Under the pieces are notes generated by a model. It was not told the DNA's origin and did not search any database. It saw only the letters and a list, made by a program, of their open reading frames with translations. The position numbers were made by a program, and so were the translations under genes. Positions 42,674 to 52,197 of a stretch of 64,000 bases of DNA are shown piece by piece (within the stretch, counting starts at the first letter, position 1; each line of letters opens with the position of its first letter). The DNA is taken from positions 248,001 through 312,000 of the forward strand of contig CAYVWR010000003.1 in NCBI GenBank assembly GCA_964455525.1, read 5' to 3'. The stretch is from JAFDZV01 sp964455525. Lineage in GTDB: Bacteria; Bacteroidota; Ignavibacteria; OLB7.

Positions 42674-43945
42674 TTAGCCAAGCCCGGTCTTTCTCTGCTT
42701 TTCTTCACCGAAGACATAGATCGGTTCGCCGGTCCGCTTGATGGTCTCGGCATTGGCGATCACTTTCTTCAGATGCTGCTGATCGGGGAGTCCGTACATC
42801 ACTTCGAGCATGGCTTCCTCCATAACGCCACGGAGCGCACGGGCGCCAGTCTTGCGGAGCTTTGCGCGGGCGATGATCTCGGCGATCGCATCGTCGTTGA
42901 ACTCCAGTTCCACTCCCTCCATCGCCATAAGCTTCTGATACTGCTTGACGAGCGCATTTTTCGGCGTGGTAAGGATGGAGCGCATCGCTTCATCGCTGAG
43001 CGGCTCCAGCGGTGAGATAATCGGGAGGCGCCCGATCAGTTCCGGGATCAGCCCGAATTTCATCAGATCCTCCGGCTCAACATCACGGAAAAGCTCCGAG
43101 TGTTCCTCGATTTTTTCCTGTACTTCGCTGCCGAATCCCATTGTGGTTTTGCGCATGCGGCTTGCGATGATACGTTCCAGACCATCGAAGGCGCCGCCGC
43201 AGATAAAGAGGATATTCCGGGTATTGATCTGGATAAGCGGCTGTTCCGGGTGTTTCCGCCCTCCCTTTGGGGGAACGTTTGCGCGTGTCCCCTCCAGAAT
43301 TTTCAGAAGCCCCTGCTGTACTCCCTCGCCGGAGACATCGCGTGTGATGGAAGCGGAGTCGCTTTTACGGGTGATCTTGTCGACCTCATCTATATAGATG
43401 ATGCCTCGTTCGGCCCGTTCCACGTTGTAGTCGGCGTTTTGCAGCAGCGAGACAAGGATCGTCTCCACATCATCGCCCACATAGCCGGCCTCGGTAAGGG
43501 TCGTGGCATCGGCGATGGCAAACGGCACATCGAGCAGGCGGGCCAGGGTCTGGGCAAGGAGCGTCTTGCCGACGCCGGTTGGCCCGATCATCAGAATATT
43601 CGACTTTTCGATCTCGACATCGTCGAATCCCGAGAGCGTTTCCTGCGATTCGATCCGCTTATAATGATTATAGACCGCCACCGAGAGCACCTTCTTGGCG
43701 TAATCCTGCCCGATGACGTACTCATCAAGTGCTGTACGGATACCGGAAGGGGTAAGCCGACGTTCAAGTTGTGTGGTGCGGAACAGGCGTGCATTCTGGC
43801 GCAGCAGTTCCACCGAGTTCTGGATGCAGATATCGCATATATAGACGTTCGGTCCGGCGATAATGGATGTCACTTCATCGGATGTACGTCCGCAGAACGA
43901 GCAGCGAACAAGGTCTGATGGGAGGGTATGGATGTCGTTGGCCAT
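42674..43945 (-). CDS. clpX: ATP-dependent Clp protease ATP-binding subunit ClpX
   Basis: AAA+ unfoldase that feeds substrates into ClpP. The N-terminal zinc-binding domain has RCSFCG and YICDICIQN. Walker A is MIGPTGVGKTLLAQ, Walker B is RGIIYIDEVDKI, and the pore region and sensor motifs follow (GVQQGLLKILEGT, FGLIPELIGRLP with an IGF-type loop before it). The 423-residue length is normal. It follows clpP by 115 bases on the same strand, and tig lies ahead of both, the classical tig-clpP-clpX order. A 10-bp hairpin sits in the clpP-clpX gap. Confidence 0.97.
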   Translation of the reverse strand: MANDIHTLPSDLVRCSFCGRTSDEVTSIIAGPNVYICDICIQNSVELLRQNARLFRTTQLERRLTPSGIRTALDEYVIGQDYAKKVLSVAVYNHYKRIESQETLSGFDDVEIEKSNILMIGPTGVGKTLLAQTLARLLDVPFAIADATTLTEAGYVGDDVETILVSLLQNADYNVERAERGIIYIDEVDKITRKSDSASITRDVSGEGVQQGLLKILEGTRANVPPKGGRKHPEQPLIQINTRNILFICGGAFDGLERIIASRMRKTTMGFGSEVQEKIEEHSELFRDVEPEDLMKFGLIPELIGRLPIISPLEPLSDEAMRSILTTPKNALVKQYQKLMAMEGVELEFNDDAIAEIIARAKLRKTGARALRGVMEEAMLEVMYGLPDQQHLKKVIANAETIKRTGEPIYVFGEEKQRKTGLG

Positions 43946-44017
43946 TGCAAATCAACTCGTAGGTGAACTCATAGGGACGGAGGAACCGGATCATGTGATG
44001 GCTTGGCTCCTCCAGGC

Positions 44018-44046
44018 CCCGGCCTCTCGGATGAGAAGAGGCCGGG
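44018..44046. other. 10-bp hairpin in the clpP-clpX gap
   Basis: CCCGGCCTCT (44018-44027) pairs with AGAGGCCGGG (44037-44046). There is no T tract on the minus strand, so it may be a processing or attenuation site that sets different clpP and clpX levels. Confidence 0.5.
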
Positions 44047-44060
44047 AACGGAAGAGAATG

Positions 44061-44774
44061 TTACTGATGGGCGCCACCACCGCTATCGGTGCGTGGCTGC
44101 TGTTCGCGAGAGCGTTCCGAATCGGTGCCCTTCTCGATGAAGACACGTTGATCGCTGGTCGTGGAGGGGATTTCCGGGAGATCCTTGCTCGCTTCCTTGC
44201 GGCTTTTCAGAACACGGTCGATAAGGCCGTACTCCACAGCATCCTGTGGCGACATCCAGTAATCGCGCTCAGCGTCGCGATGGATCTTCTCTACGTCCTG
44301 TCCCGAATGTGCTGAGATGATCTGGTAGAGCTGCTGGCGCATCCGTACCATTTCCTTCAGGTAGATCTCGATCTCGGTGGTCTGTCCCTGCGAACCGCCC
44401 GACGGCTGATGCATCATGATACGGCTGTTGGGGAGTGCCAGACGTTTGCCGTTGGCTCCGGCGCACAGAAGAACCTGGGCCATGGAGGCAGCCATCCCGA
44501 CGCAGATCGTCGAGATATCGGGGCGGATATACTGCATGGTATCGTAGATCGCCAGGCCGGCACTTACGGAGCCACCGGGCGAGTTGATGTACATGACGAT
44601 ATCCTTCGCCGGATCTTCCGACTCAAGGTAGATCAGCTCGGCGATAACGATGCTGGCGACCTCGTCGGTGATGGGGGAGTCCAGAAGGATAATCCGTTCC
44701 TTCAGCAGTCGGCTGAACGGATCCCAGACTTCCTCACCACGAGCAGTGCGCTCGACAATACGTGGAATGATCAT
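44061..44774 (-). CDS. clpP: ATP-dependent Clp protease proteolytic subunit
   Basis: Serine protease forming the 14-subunit ClpP barrel. The catalytic Ser is in CVGMAASMAQVLL, the His in IMMHQPSGGSQGQ and the Asp in the RDYWMSPQDAVEYGLID region. The N-terminal part has RIILLDSPITDEVAS and MYINSPGGSVSAGLAIYDT. At 237 residues it has a C-terminal extension of about 40 polar residues (SERSREQQPRTDSGGG) not seen in the usual 195-210-residue enzymes. It lies between tig and clpX on the same strand. Confidence 0.96.
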   Translation of the reverse strand: MIIPRIVERTARGEEVWDPFSRLLKERIILLDSPITDEVASIVIAELIYLESEDPAKDIVMYINSPGGSVSAGLAIYDTMQYIRPDISTICVGMAASMAQVLLCAGANGKRLALPNSRIMMHQPSGGSQGQTTEIEIYLKEMVRMRQQLYQIISAHSGQDVEKIHRDAERDYWMSPQDAVEYGLIDRVLKSRKEASKDLPEIPSTTSDQRVFIEKGTDSERSREQQPRTDSGGGAHQ

Positions 44775-45122
44775 GTTTATCCCGCATTAATGACAGTAAT
44801 ATGGAAAGTATCCCGCAGAACCGTCGCCCTTGGTCCGACTCCGGCCCGTCGCTGCGGCGATGAAGGCGATCCGAACCTGTTCGGAACGGCCCTCTCTGGC
44901 CGTCCGAACCCGGAACGTCTTCCACGATGAGAGCAACGCCGTCATGGCGGTGCTCTCCCGTCTATGCGATACTTGGGAACGTGATCGGAGTTGCGATCGT
45001 TCCACTGCTATGACATTCATCGTACACCTTGTAACGCTGCTGGCATCGTAGCGGAAGCCTTCTGGTCCCGTTGCAGGCCCGGAAGGCTTCCACATGCAGT
45101 GCGTTCTCTGTTACCGTGCCGA
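44775..45122. other. tig-clpP gap with two hairpins
   Basis: About 350 bases without a gene. GGAAGCCTTC (45053-45062) pairs with GAAGGCTTCC (45082-45091) just beyond the tig stop, a terminator-like stem without T tract. Nearer clpP, TTCGGA-a-CGGCC (44880-44891) pairs with GGCCG-TCCGAA (44898-44908), an 11-bp stem with one bulge in the likely clpP leader. The clpP promoter should be here. Confidence 0.5.
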
Positions 45123-46454
45123 TCAGCCTTCCTGGCTGGCCGTTTCTTCGGCTTCCTGCTCGGCGTTCTCGGCGGGAACCTCGGCGGCTGGCTGCTGTGC
45201 TGCCAGTTCCTTGTCCTCGACCTCGTTTACAATGGCGTAGTCTTCCAGCAATTGAAGTGCCTTTTCGGCCAGAATGCGCTCGCGTACCTGATCGGACCTC
45301 TTAAAATAGCCGAGCAGCGTCTCGTACTCGATGCCGCTGCGCTGTGCTTCGATATCGGCCAGCCCCTCGTAATCGGCGTCGTCGGCGCTCAACTCTTCCT
45401 TTGCGATGATCCGGTCACGCAGCAGTGCCCAGCGGGCCGTGCGCTCGGCAAGCGGGCGGGTGTCCTGGATGAACTTGTCCTGATCGAAATCCTTTGGCAG
45501 CTCCTTGTCCGGGCCTTTTTTCATATCCTCGATAAAGGAGCGAAGCACCTCGGCCACAAGGACATCGGGGACCATAAAATCATGGCGTTCGAGCAGTGCG
45601 TTGATAAGCTCGTCGCGGAAGATGCCGGAATAACGCTGATCGTATTCGCCGCTGATGCCCTGGCGCACATACTCGCGGAGGTCTTCGGCGGTAGTGCCTT
45701 CGCCAAGCAGTTTTCCTGCCAGCTCATCGTTCACCTCGGGCAGAGCAACGGCCTGAATCTCCTTGACCGTTACCAGATAGGTGTTCATCGCCTCGTTCTC
45801 GCCGGTCGGCAGATCGATCGTGAACGTATCGCCCACCTTGGTATTGAGCAGCGACGACTTCAGTTCCGGGTTTACATCGGCGCGGCGGAGGTAGACCTGG
45901 ATATCGCGCATCGCCCCTTCCTCCTGTGGCTGGCCATCATCAAGGCGTACCAGATCGAGCTTCACCGAATGGTTCTCGTCGGTAACTGCCTCGGCATCCT
46001 CCATCACCGCCTGCGACTCGCGCGCCTGTTCCAGTTGTGCCTCGATCTCGTCGTCGGAGACAACATGATAGATCTTACGGGCCGAGAGGCTCTTGTACTC
46101 CCCCAGCTCGAACTGGGGCATCACCTCGTAGGCAACCGTAAAGGAGATCCCCTCCTCCTCGGTCTTGTCGAGCCTGGTGATGGCGGGCATGCCGATAGGC
46201 TGAAGATTCTGCTCCTCGGCGTACTTGGCAAACTCCTTCTGAACAGCCTGCTCCACCGCGTCCTGTTCGAGCGAGGCGCCATAGAGCCTTTTGATCATGT
46301 TCAGAGGAACCTTGCCCTGGCGGAAGCCTTTCAGATTGACCTTCTTCTGCGCGTCGCGATAGACGGCATCGTAATAGGGAGCCAGCTCAGCCTGTGTGAG
46401 CACGACATCGAGCTCATGCTTGACATCGCTCGTCTGGCGAATCGTTGATTCCAT
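45123..46454 (-). CDS. tig: Trigger factor
   Basis: Ribosome-bound chaperone and peptidyl-prolyl isomerase for nascent chains. The ribosome-binding signature GFRQGKVPLNMIKRLYG is in the N-terminal domain; the FKBP-like domain holds VGDTFTIDLP; the C-terminal domain is long and helical, ending in an acidic, Ala/Glu-rich tail (AAEVPAENAEQEAEETAS). The 443-residue length is normal. ATG 46454 is the start; the 260 bases upstream to tRNA-Leu hold no gene but an AT-rich patch near 46550-46560 that may belong to the promoter. It leads the tig-clpP-clpX group. Confidence 0.95.
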   Translation of the reverse strand: MESTIRQTSDVKHELDVVLTQAELAPYYDAVYRDAQKKVNLKGFRQGKVPLNMIKRLYGASLEQDAVEQAVQKEFAKYAEEQNLQPIGMPAITRLDKTEEEGISFTVAYEVMPQFELGEYKSLSARKIYHVVSDDEIEAQLEQARESQAVMEDAEAVTDENHSVKLDLVRLDDGQPQEEGAMRDIQVYLRRADVNPELKSSLLNTKVGDTFTIDLPTGENEAMNTYLVTVKEIQAVALPEVNDELAGKLLGEGTTAEDLREYVRQGISGEYDQRYSGIFRDELINALLERHDFMVPDVLVAEVLRSFIEDMKKGPDKELPKDFDQDKFIQDTRPLAERTARWALLRDRIIAKEELSADDADYEGLADIEAQRSGIEYETLLGYFKRSDQVRERILAEKALQLLEDYAIVNEVEDKELAAQQPAAEVPAENAEQEAEETASQEG

Positions 46455-46716
46455 TATGCGCTATATGATTACGTAGAGAAAAAACGACGACACTGTATAT
46501 GCCGACAAGCCTCCCTTCGAGCCGGTCAGAGGGGCCGTTTTCGAGCGTCTATTATTTAAAGTACCTATACCCATATCGCGCATCCTGATCGCAGGATAGA
46601 AGCCGAGTATGGATGTGTGGGGGCTCGTAATGCTACTGAAACAATAACGTGCCCGCCGGCCACAGAGCAGCACCGCCGGCAGCAAGGCCAGCGATTGTGC
46701 GAACAACGTTGAACGG

Positions 46717-46798
46717 TGCGGATGGAGGGACTCGAACCCTCACACCTTGCGGCACCAGATCCTAAGTCTGGCGTGTCTGCCAATTCCACCACATCCGC
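46717..46798 (-). tRNA. tRNA-Leu (UAG)
   Basis: Cloverleaf on the minus strand with acceptor GCGGATG/CATCCGC, anticodon loop CTTAGGA giving anticodon TAG (46762-46764), a long variable arm (TGCCGCAAGGTGT) typical of Leu class II tRNAs, T arm GAGGG-TTCGAGT-CCCTC, and discriminator A at 46717. CCA is not encoded. Confidence 0.96.
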
Positions 46799-47091
46799 AA
46801 GGAAAAGAAGATAAATATACGAAACCCAAGGGGCTTCGCCACTGCCATGCGAAGTGCGATACAGAGAGACGCAATAATTATTCCGTGTTGCCGTATATGT
46901 GCCCGAGGCAGGGCGATGGGCACCGCATGGGAGGCGGCGCGCAATTCTCACCGGCCTATGTATATTGGGCATGCGCTATTCCGTGCGATACGTTGCGGAG
47001 TATCTGCCCCATCCGGTCTGGGATGTGCGTTTGGCAATTCCCTCCAACCTCCAGGCCGTTTTGGCGGCGTGGCCCGATGTTCTTCTTCCCG

Positions 47092-48264
47092 ATGACAGTA
47101 CCATTACTTGATCTTAAAGCACAGTATGCTACGCTGAAAAGCGAGCTGGATGCCGCCATTCTTCGCGTTGCCGAAAGCCAGTATTTCATCCTTGGGCCGG
47201 AAGTCTCCGGCTTGGAACGTTCTATGGAGGAATATCTCGGCGTACAGCATGCGCTCGGCGTCAGTTCCGGTACCGATGCGCTTCTGCTCGCTCTTATGGC
47301 CCTTGGCGTCGGCTCCGGTGATGAGGTGATCGTTCCTACGTTCAGCTTCTTTGCCACGGCCGGGGTGGTGAGCCGTCTTGGCGCACGGCCGGTGTTCGCC
47401 GATATCGATCCGGTCACCTATGCGGTCGATCCGGGTGCTGTGCGGCGCGCGATTACCGCCAGGACCAAAGTGATACTGCCGGTGCATCTATATGGCCAGA
47501 GCGCCGATATGGAGCCGCTGCTCGCGCTGGGGCGTGAGCATGGCATTGCAGTGGTGGAGGATGCTGCCCAGTCGATCGGGGCATGCTATCGCGACGGACG
47601 CCGTCTTGGAAGCCTCGGCGATATCGGTTGCTTCAGCTTCTTTCCCTCGAAGAATCTCGGCGCGTTCGGAGATGGCGGGCTGGTGACAACAAACGATACG
47701 GCTCTGTATGAGCGGATGCGGATTATGCGGGTGCACGGCGGCGAACGCCGCTATTATCACTCGGTGGTCGGGGGGAATTTTCGGCTCGATGAACTACAGG
47801 CTGCCGTGCTCAGGGTAAAGCTTCCCTATCTGGAAGGATGGAGCCGGAAGCGGAGAGAGAATGCCGATCGTTATAGCGGGCGATTGATGGATCTTGGCCT
47901 GAATCAGGGGGATGGGCATCAGGGATTCGATGAGCATGCCAAGGTTGTGACGCCTGCCGCAATCTATCGTGAGAGCGGCATACAGGACTATCACATCTTT
48001 AACCAGTATGTGATCCGTGTTGAGCGACGCGATGAACTTCGCGCGTGGCTGACAGAGCGGGGGATCGGCAACGAGGTGTATTATCCGGTGCCGTTTCATC
48101 TACAGGAATGTTTCGGATATCTCGGCTACCGCCAGGGGGAGTTCCCCGTTGCGGAATCGGCGTCGGCCGAGGTGCTGGCGCTGCCGGTGTATCCAGAGCT
48201 TTCCAACGAGCAGATCGACTATGTGGCGGAGTCGATCGCGGAGTTCTACGATGCCGCCATATAG
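47092..48264 (+). CDS. DegT/DnrJ/EryC1/StrS-family sugar aminotransferase (first copy)
   Basis: PLP enzyme that transfers an amino group to a nucleotide-linked keto-sugar. ATG 47092 (MTVPLLDLKAQYATLK) gives the family N-terminus and 390 residues; ATG 47077 would add five. The PLP lysine is K187 in FFPSKNLGAFGDGG, with VSSGTDALLLAL, VEDAAQSIGA and the HNFRLDELQAAVL-like NFRLDELQAAVLRVKLPYLE. It differs from the second copy at 50037 by a roughly 20-residue longer C-terminal half. Located at the head of the polysaccharide locus. The product could be an amino-dideoxy sugar; the exact substrate is not predictable. Confidence 0.92.
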   Translation: MTVPLLDLKAQYATLKSELDAAILRVAESQYFILGPEVSGLERSMEEYLGVQHALGVSSGTDALLLALMALGVGSGDEVIVPTFSFFATAGVVSRLGARPVFADIDPVTYAVDPGAVRRAITARTKVILPVHLYGQSADMEPLLALGREHGIAVVEDAAQSIGACYRDGRRLGSLGDIGCFSFFPSKNLGAFGDGGLVTTNDTALYERMRIMRVHGGERRYYHSVVGGNFRLDELQAAVLRVKLPYLEGWSRKRRENADRYSGRLMDLGLNQGDGHQGFDEHAKVVTPAAIYRESGIQDYHIFNQYVIRVERRDELRAWLTERGIGNEVYYPVPFHLQECFGYLGYRQGEFPVAESASAEVLALPVYPELSNEQIDYVAESIAEFYDAAI

Positions 48265-48370
48265 CCGATGCGAATCGTGGCCTACCCACTAACAGCAGAG
48301 CATAAACGCCATCGTTCCCTGGTCCGGGCGCGCTGGCTGGCGTCGCTACGACGCCGGAGGTCCAGTTAGA

Positions 48371-49840
48371 ATGAATCTACCAGGTACTCAGTCCAGAGGG
48401 CCTTGGAGGTCTCTGGCTTCATCCCTGTTCGGGGTGCTTCGGCCGAGCCATATCCTGGCGCTTGCGTTTGTAGTACGTCTTGCCATGTTTCTGAGCGTTG
48501 GTTCATGGCGGCCCGATGTGTCCGGCAATATCCTTCTGAAGAGCGATGCGGGGCTGTATCATATGCTCTCGGCGCATCTGGCGCATACTGGGGAGTTTTA
48601 TCCGGAGCCGATCCGAACGCCGGGATATCTCTGCTATGTGGCGGGATTCTATACGCTTTTCGGGGACCATCCCTGGACGGTGATCCTTTCGCAGGTGCTG
48701 CTCGATGTGTTCATTTGTTATCTCTGCTACCGGTTCGCCGAGCATATCGTCGGTCGAGAGGGAGGGCTGCTTGCGGCGCTGTTTTACGCGATCGACCCCA
48801 CGGCGATACTGAACGCCAATATGCTGATGAGCGACACGCTCTTCACCTTCCTTCTTCTGGCTGCCGTCCTTGCGGTCTGCCGGGCGTTCCGCAGGAACGC
48901 CGAGGATGGCGTCGTTGGCGCCCATCTTCAGGCTACGCTGCTGCTGGGGCTGGCCGTGCTTACCCGTCCGGTGGTGCTTTATTTCGTTCCGCTCTATCTG
49001 CTTGGCATCCTCTGGAGCCTGCGGCACCGGTTGTGGGCCGGATGCGCTACGTCCGCTGCCGCTGCGGCGCTCTTCTGTATACTGCTTGCACCCTGGGTCT
49101 ACCGGAACTATCAGGAGTTCGGTGTGATCGGTGTATCCTCCTCCGGGCCGCTCAATCTCTTTCATCTCTATGCTGTTCCCACCGAGTCGCTTCGTTCCGG
49201 CGTCCCGCGTGACGAGGCTATCGATAACATTTACGAACTGACACGGTTCGACAAGCGCACCCTTGCCTTGGCAGGCAATGCCTATCGTGAACATCAGATG
49301 CTGAGCAGGGTAGCCAAGAAATATCTCCTGGAGCATCCCGACTGGTTTGCCAGGGCCACGGTGTACGGGGCGGCACAGATGTATGCCAATGCCGGAAGCG
49401 GAAGTTATGCTCTGCTGCTGGGGCTTCAGACCGGCCGTACCGATATCAAGGATGCCGCTGCGATCTATGGGGTCATGGGGGGGATCGGACGGATGATCGC
49501 CGAAAAAGGGACGGCCGAGACCGGGATACTTCTTCTTACCTCCTTGGTGCATCTGCTCCAGTACGGGTTTTTTATTTTTGGATGTGCTATGCTTGGGCGT
49601 GGGCTGAAACAGCCCAAGTATCTGTTCCTGCTTGGCTTCATCATTCTGTACTCGGTAATGATCGGTGCTGCAGGATGGATGCGCTTCAAGCTTCCGATCG
49701 TCCCGTTTTACGTCATGTTCGCGGGTGCCGGATGCGCCAGCCTGATGCTGCGCGATTCATTGAAGCAGGCATTTGCCACCGCAGATGGCCGTAGCCTCGT
49801 GCTGAGACGAGCTGTGGAATCTCGGAATCGAACGTTGTAG
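48371..49840 (+). CDS. GT-C family membrane glycosyltransferase (ArnT/PMT-like)
   Basis: Integral membrane protein of 489 residues with about ten hydrophobic segments (ILALAFVVRLAMFLS, FTFLLLAAVLAVC, AVLTRPVVLYFVPLYLLGIL, AAAALFCILLAPWVYRNY). The N-terminal loop has LLKSDAGLYHMLSAHLAHTG and PEPIRTPGYLCYVAGFYTLF, the Asp-containing first loop and RxPxYP-like pattern of GT39/PMT_2 enzymes that use polyprenyl-phosphate sugars. It probably adds a sugar outside the inner membrane. It lies between the two DegT genes. The donor and acceptor are unknown. Confidence 0.75.
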   Translation: MNLPGTQSRGPWRSLASSLFGVLRPSHILALAFVVRLAMFLSVGSWRPDVSGNILLKSDAGLYHMLSAHLAHTGEFYPEPIRTPGYLCYVAGFYTLFGDHPWTVILSQVLLDVFICYLCYRFAEHIVGREGGLLAALFYAIDPTAILNANMLMSDTLFTFLLLAAVLAVCRAFRRNAEDGVVGAHLQATLLLGLAVLTRPVVLYFVPLYLLGILWSLRHRLWAGCATSAAAAALFCILLAPWVYRNYQEFGVIGVSSSGPLNLFHLYAVPTESLRSGVPRDEAIDNIYELTRFDKRTLALAGNAYREHQMLSRVAKKYLLEHPDWFARATVYGAAQMYANAGSGSYALLLGLQTGRTDIKDAAAIYGVMGGIGRMIAEKGTAETGILLLTSLVHLLQYGFFIFGCAMLGRGLKQPKYLFLLGFIILYSVMIGAAGWMRFKLPIVPFYVMFAGAGCASLMLRDSLKQAFATADGRSLVLRRAVESRNRTL

Positions 49841-49864
49841 ACGATGGAGTGCCGTGCTCCTGTG

Positions 49865-49986
49865 CCCGGCAGAGCCGAATGCTGCCGGGTGAACCGAGAC
49901 GATAGCCGCCGAAAGACGATAGCGGGAATTCTCCGCTATCCACCTATCTTTGGCGCTTGACACTTCGCCGGGGGCAGCTCTACGCT
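49865..49986 (+). promoter_or_regulatory. Two hairpins and a possible sigma-70-type promoter before the second DegT gene
   Basis: CCCGGCAG (49865-49872) pairs with CTGCCGGG (49882-49889), and GATAGCGG (49918-49925) pairs with CCGCTATC (49933-49940), followed by CACCTATCTTT, which may end the upstream transcript. TTGACA (49957-49962) and TACGCT (49981-49986), 18 bases apart, could be a promoter about 50 bases before the start at 50037. The promoter is only a pattern match. Confidence 0.4.
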
Positions 49987-50036
49987 GATGATGATGTGCA
50001 CATGCAGAGCTTTATTCAGTTATAGTATTTTCCATT

Positions 50037-51152
50037 ATGAACGTACCTTTTGTCGATCTGAAGGCGCAGTATCGTTCCATACGGTCGGAGATTGATCCGG
50101 CAGTTGAAGAGATCATCGCAACAACAGCATTTATAGGCGGCACGGCCGTGGCACGGTTCGAGGAAGCGTTCGCCAGTTACGTTGGCGCGCCCTACTGCCT
50201 TTCGGTTGCCAATGGCACCGAGGCGATCGAGATCGCTCTGCGAGCGTTCGGCATCGGTGCCGGCGACGAGGTGATCGTGCCGGCCAACAGCTTTATCGCC
50301 ACCGCCGAAGCCGTGACCTCGGCTGGGGCCAGAGTGGTTTTTGCGGATAGCCACCCGACATACTATACGCTCGATATTGAAGATCTTCGACGCAAGATCA
50401 CCTCGCGCACACGTGCGGTGATACCGGTACATCTGTATGGCCAGCCGGCCGATATGGACCCGATTCTGGAGATTGCCCGTCAGCATGATCTGCGTGTGAT
50501 CGAGGATACATCGCAGGCACATGGCGCGCGCTACAAGGGGCGTATGGTTGGCTCCATCGGCGACGCCGGCACGTTCAGCTTCTATCCAGGGAAAAATCTC
50601 GGCGCCTACGGCGACGGCGGCGCAGTGGTCTTTCAGGATGCAGGCGCTGCCGAATTTGCCCGTACCTACGCCAATCATGGCAGCCTGGTGAAGTATCATC
50701 ATATCATGGAGGGACGCAACAGCCGCCTGGACGGCCTACAGGCTGCGGTGCTTTCCGTGAAGCTCCGGCATCTGGATTCCTGGAGCGAGGCACGCCGCCG
50801 GAATGCAGCGCTCTTCACAGAACTGCTTGCGGGGATTGACGGTGTTCTCACGCCGGAGATCGCCGAGTATTCGATTCCCGTCTTTCACCTCTATGTGATC
50901 CGTGTCGCCGAGCGTGAAGCCCTTCAGAAAGGGCTTGCCGAGCGCGGGATCGCTACCGCGATTCACTATCCTATTGCTCTCCCCTCCCTAGAAGCATATA
51001 GTTACCTCGGCCATCGGCCGGAGGATTTCCCTGTCGCCAACGGACAGATGGGGGAATTGCTCTCGTTGCCGATGTATCCAGAGCTTACCGAAGAGATGAT
51101 CCGTTATACCGCCGACGCGATCAAGCAGCTTGTCGCCGTTCCTGCCGTGTAA
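50037..51152 (+). CDS. DegT/DnrJ/EryC1/StrS-family sugar aminotransferase (second copy)
   Basis: PLP-dependent nucleotide-sugar aminotransferase, 371 residues. MNVPFVDLKAQYRSIRSEID is typical of the WbpE/FdtB-type group. The PLP lysine is K186 in FYPGKNLGAYGDGG; VANGTEAIEIALRA, IEDTSQAHGA and NSRLDGLQAAVLSVKLRHLD are also present. It is clearly related to the gene at 47092, and both share HLYGQ(S/P)ADM. With dTDP-glucose 4,6-dehydratase nearby, dTDP-4-keto-6-deoxyhexose is one possible substrate and a UDP-keto-sugar another. It begins a new unit after hairpins and a candidate promoter. Confidence 0.93.
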   Translation: MNVPFVDLKAQYRSIRSEIDPAVEEIIATTAFIGGTAVARFEEAFASYVGAPYCLSVANGTEAIEIALRAFGIGAGDEVIVPANSFIATAEAVTSAGARVVFADSHPTYYTLDIEDLRRKITSRTRAVIPVHLYGQPADMDPILEIARQHDLRVIEDTSQAHGARYKGRMVGSIGDAGTFSFYPGKNLGAYGDGGAVVFQDAGAAEFARTYANHGSLVKYHHIMEGRNSRLDGLQAAVLSVKLRHLDSWSEARRRNAALFTELLAGIDGVLTPEIAEYSIPVFHLYVIRVAEREALQKGLAERGIATAIHYPIALPSLEAYSYLGHRPEDFPVANGQMGELLSLPMYPELTEEMIRYTADAIKQLVAVPAV

Positions 51153-51243
51153 CGCGAGCCTGTTTTCAATATCCATCAGCGTGAGTATACGGGGCGACCG
51201 GTAGCAACCGGCACGTCCTGATCGCGCATAATTATATCTGCGT

Positions 51244-52197
51244 ATGAAGTGCCTGGTTACCGGCGGAGCCGGATTTATCGGAACGAACCTCGTACGCGCG
51301 CTCCTCGATCGTGGCGACGAGGTTCGCGTGCTCGACAACTTCGCGACGGGCAAGCGGGAGAACGTACAGGATATCGTCGATCGCGTGGAGCTGATCGAGG
51401 GCGATATCCGTTCCTATCATATCGTGCGAGATGCCGTCGACTCCACCGATGTGATCTTCCATCAGGCCGCGCTCCCCTCGGTTCCCCGGTCGGTGAAAGA
51501 TCCTATCACAACCCATGAGGTGGGAACCAACGGCACGTTGAATATCCTTCAGGCAGCCCGCGATGCCGGAGTCCGGCGCGTTCTCTTTGCCGGTAGCTCC
51601 TCGGTCTATGGCAATACCGAGGTGCTGCCAAAACATGAAGGCATGAGCCCTGCACCGCTCTCCCCCTATGCTGTATCGAAGATCACCTGCGAGTACTACT
51701 GCCGCGTCTTCTTCCAGCTCTATGGACTGGAGACCGTGACCCTGCGGTATTTCAACGTGTTCGGCCCACGCCAGGACCCGAACAGCCAGTATTCCGCGGT
51801 GATCCCCAGATTCATCGAGCATATGCGGCGGGGTGAGCGCCCAACGATCTATGGCGATGGCGAGCAGTCGCGCGACTTCACCTATATCGAGAATGTGGTC
51901 CAGGCCAATATTGTCGCCGCTACAGTCGATGGCGGCGTGGCAGGGGAGTCATTCAATGTAGCCTGCGGCGGCCGTACTACCTTGAACGAGCTTGTGGCCG
52001 CGCTGAACAATGCGCTCGGCACCGATATAGCGCCAATCTATGGCGGACGGAAACTGGGCGATGTCCAGCATTCCTATGCCTCGGTCGAGAAGTTCGAGAA
52101 GGCCACCGGGTTTTCACCGCGTGTGCAGTTTGCCGAGGGCGTGCGCCGGACTGCCGATTGGTATTGCGCCCAGGGAACCCACGAGGGCGTGTTATGA
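51244..52197 (+). CDS. NAD-dependent UDP-hexose(NAc) 4-epimerase, SDR family
   Basis: Extended short-chain dehydrogenase of 317 residues. The NAD site is LVTGGAGFIGTNLVR, the catalytic Ser is in FAGSSSVYGN and the YxxxK is in YAVSKITCEYY. DNFATGKREN, YSAVIPRFIEHMRRGE and GDGEQSRDFTYIENVVQANI match the WbpP/Gne group of UDP-GlcNAc (or UDP-GlcNAcA) 4-epimerases better than plain GalE. It overlaps the following rfbB gene by ATGA, so the two are translated together. The substrate remains an inference. Confidence 0.88.
   Translation: MKCLVTGGAGFIGTNLVRALLDRGDEVRVLDNFATGKRENVQDIVDRVELIEGDIRSYHIVRDAVDSTDVIFHQAALPSVPRSVKDPITTHEVGTNGTLNILQAARDAGVRRVLFAGSSSVYGNTEVLPKHEGMSPAPLSPYAVSKITCEYYCRVFFQLYGLETVTLRYFNVFGPRQDPNSQYSAVIPRFIEHMRRGERPTIYGDGEQSRDFTYIENVVQANIVAATVDGGVAGESFNVACGGRTTLNELVAALNNALGTDIAPIYGGRKLGDVQHSYASVEKFEKATGFSPRVQFAEGVRRTADWYCAQGTHEGVL

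Noticed and set aside
46747..47091. Upstream extension of the first DegT gene across tRNA-Leu
   Set aside because: The extended part overlaps the tRNA and does not match the family; conserved sequence begins at ATG 47092.
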